Part shown: positions 61,404 through 64,000 of the stretch, in pieces
Layout: every line of letters begins with the position of its first letter
Numbering within the stretch: position 1 is the first letter of the stretch
Assembly: GCF_042926695.1 (NCBI RefSeq)
Contig: NZ_CP170642.1
Coordinates: 1,612,001 to 1,676,000, forward strand
Source: Lonepinella koalarum
GTDB taxonomy: Bacteria; Pseudomonadota; Gammaproteobacteria; Enterobacterales; Pasteurellaceae
Direction: 5' to 3'
Length of the DNA: 64,000 bases
Translations under genes and position numbers: made by a program
Notes under the pieces: model-generated
What the model saw: the letters and a program-made list of their open reading frames with translations, nothing else
Told to the model about the DNA's origin: nothing
Database searches by the model: none

Positions 61404-62399
61404 TCACCGCACTTTTGCTATGGATTCTCGCAGAACCAAGCTCGGCTCCAACATCAAAGTGCGGTAATTTTTATCCGCATTTTTTATCCGTTGCAAAAGC
61501 GTATCCACCGCCATTTCTGCCAAGCGATTTTTTGGCTGATGAATGGTGGTGAGCGGTGGGCTAAGATATTGGGCAAGGGCGATATTATCATAACCAATAA
61601 TAGACATATCCTGTGGCACAGATAACCCAGCTCTCCACAAGGCTTGATAAGCACCAAGGGCGATGGTATCACTACAACAAAACACCGCCGTTGGGCGTTC
61701 CTTTTGGCTGAGCAACTGCTCCATTCCCCAAATGCCGCCATTAAAATCAAAATGGCTTTCAATAACCCATTTTTCATTCAATGGCAAATTATATTCTGTT
61801 AACGCCTGTTTAAAGCCTTTTAAACGGTTTTGTGCCAACGGTTTTTTTAGGCTTCCTGTGATAATGCCAATTTTTTGATGATGATGTTCAATTAAGGTTT
61901 TTGTCGCAAGATAGCCACCAAATTCGGCATTTTCAAGGATTTTATCTGCATTGAGTTCTGTCGGCCACCAGTCCATAATCACGCAAGGCAAAGTTAAATT
62001 TAAGGGGTTTGCTTGAAAGTGGCTTTCGGTACACATTAACAATAAACCATCTACTTGCTTTTGAATCAAGGTTTGGATATTTTTTTCTAGGCGTCGTGGA
62101 TCATCATCAGTATTGCATAAAATCAGATTGTAATTCAATCGATTACAATAACGCTCTACATTCGCCACAACTTCTGCAAAGAATGGGTTATCACTGGTAG
62201 TGACGAGCATGCCAATGGTGCGAGTTTCTTTGACTTTTAGGCTACGAGCAAGGGCTGACGGTTTGTAATTCAGATCGTTTACCACCGCCATTATTTTAGA
62301 TCGCATTGCTGGGCTGACATTAGGGGCGTTGTTAATGACTAATGACACAGTAGATGTGGAAACCTGCGCAATGCGAGCGATGTCTTTCATTGTTGCCAT
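61404..62399 (-). CDS. rbsR: LacI-family ribose repressor RbsR
   Basis: 331-aa repressor; headpiece MATMKDIARIAQVSTSTVSL, sugar-binding domain with DNPFFAEVVANVERYC. Very close in layout to E. coli RbsR, and it ends the rbs locus as usual. Starts 6 bp after the mazF-type gene. It probably represses rbsDACBK. Its 3' end carries an uptake signal overlapping the res/rbsR junction. Confidence 0.9.
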   Translation of the reverse strand: MATMKDIARIAQVSTSTVSLVINNAPNVSPAMRSKIMAVVNDLNYKPSALARSLKVKETRTIGMLVTTSDNPFFAEVVANVERYCNRLNYNLILCNTDDDPRRLEKNIQTLIQKQVDGLLLMCTESHFQANPLNLTLPCVIMDWWPTELNADKILENAEFGGYLATKTLIEHHHQKIGIITGSLKKPLAQNRLKGFKQALTEYNLPLNEKWVIESHFDFNGGIWGMEQLLSQKERPTAVFCCSDTIALGAYQALWRAGLSVPQDMSIIGYDNIALAQYLSPPLTTIHQPKNRLAEMAVDTLLQRIKNADKNYRTLMLEPSLVLRESIAKVR

Positions 62400-62404
62400 A
62401 ACAT

Positions 62405-62761
62405 TTAATCTTTTAGAATGGCTTCAACAATATCTTGCACTTCAGATAAGACATAATCTGGCACTGTTTCAACTTTCTTTGCTCCCCTGTTTCTAAAATC
62501 AATCACCCTAGCTTGATAAGCCACCACAACCCCTTGCGTTTTGCAACCTGTTCCACTTAGGGTAACGGCAAATCCATTTTCACGAGCAAGTTCAGCGTTT
62601 CCTTGTGTAATCGGTGCAATCATCATAAAGCCTAATTGATGAAAATCACGGCTACTCAACACCAACGCTGGGCGATATTCTCCTTGTATTTCTTTACCGA
62701 TCACGGGATTTAAACAAACCATAATAATATCCCCACGCTGAAATAAACTCGCTCTTGGCAT
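62405..62761 (-). CDS. MazF/ChpB-type endoribonuclease toxin
   Basis: 118-aa PemK/MazF-family mRNA interferase: begins with the family signature RGDIIMVCLNPVIGKEIQGE and contains RPALVLSSRDFHQLG and the catalytic-region VVVAYQARVIDFRNRG. Cleaves single-stranded mRNA at short sequences. Stop is 5 bp from rbsR start; start directly follows the antitoxin stop. Complete. Confidence 0.9.
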   Translation of the reverse strand: MPRASLFQRGDIIMVCLNPVIGKEIQGEYRPALVLSSRDFHQLGFMMIAPITQGNAELARENGFAVTLSGTGCKTQGVVVAYQARVIDFRNRGAKKVETVPDYVLSEVQDIVEAILKD

Positions 62762-63022
62762 TTAAATCTCTCCCCCAACTTGTTCAATAGTATCCCATTC
62801 TGCACAAACAGGTAAGCTGTCTAAAGCGGTCATCGCAATACGTTCAGCTAAAGTTAATCTTTTTTGCTTAGGTTTATTTGGCACCACAACAAATTTTATG
62901 GTTTGATCATCAATTTTCGCTAATTCGAGAAAATCCCCTGTTTCTAAATTCATTGCTTGGGTAAAATCTTTAGGCAGTCGAATAGCTTTACTATTTCCCC
63001 AGTTTTTCACTTGTAATCTCAT
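62762..63022 (-). CDS. MazE/ChpS-type antitoxin
   Basis: 86-aa AbrB-fold antitoxin: KNWGNSKAIRLPKDFTQAMN (~6-25) is the DNA-binding hairpin, and the C-terminal tail (SLPVCAEWDTIEQVGGEI) would block MazF. It adjoins the toxin gene with no gap. GGGGATAGGAAG ribosome-binding sequence. Confidence 0.88.
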   Translation of the reverse strand: MRLQVKNWGNSKAIRLPKDFTQAMNLETGDFLELAKIDDQTIKFVVVPNKPKQKRLTLAERIAMTALDSLPVCAEWDTIEQVGGEI

Positions 63023-63039
63023 CTTCCTATCCCCTTATG

Positions 63040-63083
63040 TATCATTAAATGATATTCTACAACGATAATGGAAAGATAAACAA
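63040..63083 (-). promoter_or_regulatory. mazEF-type promoter and palindromic operator
   Basis: On the minus strand TTGTTT (63083-63078), 18-bp spacer, TAGAAT (63059-63054), with a perfect palindrome TATCATTTAATGATA (63054-63040) touching the -10 box, placed for autorepression. It gives the module a promoter inside the rbs operon. Confidence 0.55.
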
Positions 63084-63086
63084 GCC

Positions 63087-64000
63087 CTAAATCGATTTTA
63101 AAAAATCCAACGTTTCTGCTCTCGTCGGAATAGACGGCTGTGCCCCTTCCCTGGTAACACTAATCGCTGCTGCTACGTGAGCAAAACGAATGGCATCTTG
63201 TAACGGTTTGCCGTCTAGTAACGCAATTAAAAATGCCCCATTGAAGGTATCCCCAGCGGCGGTGGTATCAACGGCGTTGACTTTAAAACCTGCTACGATT
63301 TCTTGTTGTCCTTGATGGCTGACGAATACGCCTTTTGACCCTAGCGTAATCAATACGGTTTCAATGCCTTTTTGATGAAAAATTTCGGCAGATTTCACCG
63401 CACTTTCAAGGTCGGTGACTTTCACCCCAGTCAGAATTTCTGCTTCAGTTTCGTTGGGGGTAATCATATTTAAATTTGCCAATAATTCATCAGGCAATTT
63501 TTGTGCTGGAGCAGGGTTTAGCACCACTTTTACGCCGTTATTTTTAGCGATTTGAGCAGCTTTGATCACGGCTGGCAACGGTGTTTCCAGTTGCATTAAT
63601 AGAAGATCGGCTTGCTCAATTTGGCTGCGGCTTTGCTCGACAATATTTTCATCTAAACAACCGTTCGCTCCAGCAGAAATCACAATACTATTTTCGCCAC
63701 TCGCTGCCACTTGAATCATCGCAATCCCTGTGGTTTGGTGGGCGATTTGATGAATAAATTGGGTGTTAATGCCGTCTTGTTCAAAGGCATTTTTCATTGT
63801 GCGACCAAGGTCGTCATCACCAATACAGCCGATAAAATTCACTTGGGTATGTTCATCACTTAACCTTGCCGCTGCCACCGCTTGATTTGCCCCCTTGCCA
63901 CCGTAAGCAATGTGGTAGTGATGTCCTGTAAGGGTTTCACCAGGTTTGGCGAAGTGGGGAACAGAAATAACATGATCGGCGTTGATGCTGCCTAGGATAG
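63087..64000 (-). CDS. rbsK: Ribokinase (5' end outside window)
   Basis: PfkB-family sugar kinase. The frame is open to the window edge (ILGSINADHVISVPHFAKPG), so the ATG at 63878 is internal. PfkB signature 1 is GGKGANQAVAAARL and signature 2 is DTTAAGDTFNGAF, with the catalytic Asp. About 304 of ~306 codons are present. Phosphorylates ribose imported by the rbs transporter, encoded upstream beyond the edge. Confidence 0.94.
   Translation of the reverse strand, partial: ILGSINADHVISVPHFAKPGETLTGHHYHIAYGGKGANQAVAAARLSDEHTQVNFIGCIGDDDLGRTMKNAFEQDGINTQFIHQIAHQTTGIAMIQVAASGENSIVISAGANGCLDENIVEQSRSQIEQADLLLMQLETPLPAVIKAAQIAKNNGVKVVLNPAPAQKLPDELLANLNMITPNETEAEILTGVKVTDLESAVKSAEIFHQKGIETVLITLGSKGVFVSHQGQQEIVAGFKVNAVDTTAAGDTFNGAFLIALLDGKPLQDAIRFAHVAAAISVTREGAQPSIPTRAETLDFLKSI

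Noticed and set aside
61408..61466. Inverted uptake signals as a terminator between res and rbsR
   Set aside because: Both lie inside or at the edge of the rbsR coding sequence with a ~40-nt loop and no T run; more likely plain uptake sites.

Overview
The window reads as a chromosomal segment of a Pasteurellaceae bacterium. Direct evidence is the dense scatter, on both strands, of the Haemophilus-type DNA uptake signal core AAGTGCGGT / ACCGCACTT, which occurs inside genes and as inverted pairs used as hairpins. The overall AT-richness and the gene families (nrf nitrite reductase, an mgl-gal cluster, an HI0933-type flavoprotein, gltX beside tRNA-Ala and tRNA-Val) agree. The Hin-type signal fits Haemophilus, Aggregatibacter, Pasteurella and relatives; I cannot fix the species.

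Layout. 1-2 kb: end of a glycerate kinase gene and a CdaR-type regulator. 2-9.5 kb: an AT-rich minus-strand operon (small membrane protein, Na+/solute symporter, an unrecognised 175-aa protein, acyl-CoA ligase, CoA-transferase, SDR reductase, thiolase) behind a CRP-type promoter; together they could import and degrade a short 3-hydroxy or 3-keto acid. 9.7-10.2 kb: a decayed IS3/IS150-type element. 10.2-12.3 kb: amino-acid ABC transporter without a binding protein. 12.5-25 kb: core genes (miaB, infA, corC, lnt, tRNA-Ala, gltX, three identical tRNA-Val, a glycosyltransferase, brnQ, dnaE). 25-31.6 kb: accessory block with a BcgI-like restriction-modification pair whose specificity gene is frameshifted, a methylase relic, an HTH regulator, vapBC, a MetE-like enzyme and a broken fic. 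31.7-42.5 kb: flavoprotein, then the formate-dependent nitrite reductase locus nrfABCD with its haem-ligation genes nrfE, dsbE and nrfFG; a DUF4143-type ATPase gene bordered by palindromic repeats sits between nrfE and dsbE. 42.6-51 kb: galactose module galTKM, galR and mglBAC with visible CRP and GalR sites. 51-56.4 kb: an Nramp-like transporter, an IS scar, two MFS exporters/permeases, a zinc-ribbon protein and rsuA. 56.4-56.9 kb: a candidate small RNA locus with a 27-codon hydrophobic ORF. 56.9-61.4 kb: a type III restriction-modification system whose mod gene begins with a (GGATC)5 tract, so it should be phase variable. 61.4-64 kb: rbsR, a mazEF-type toxin-antitoxin pair and the 3' part of rbsK.

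How it works together: the core is a host-associated facultative anaerobe's kit of nitrite respiration, galactose and ribose uptake and amino-acid transport under CRP, FNR/NarP-like and LacI-family control. The accessory material is mainly defence and stability modules (BcgI-like, type III, VapBC, MazEF, Fic). Strongest leads for something undescribed are the small ORF with opposed transcription signals (56.46-56.73 kb), the repeat-bordered ATPase inside the nrf locus, and the symporter-thiolase operon with its orphan protein. All functional calls are from reading motifs by eye; no database search was possible.
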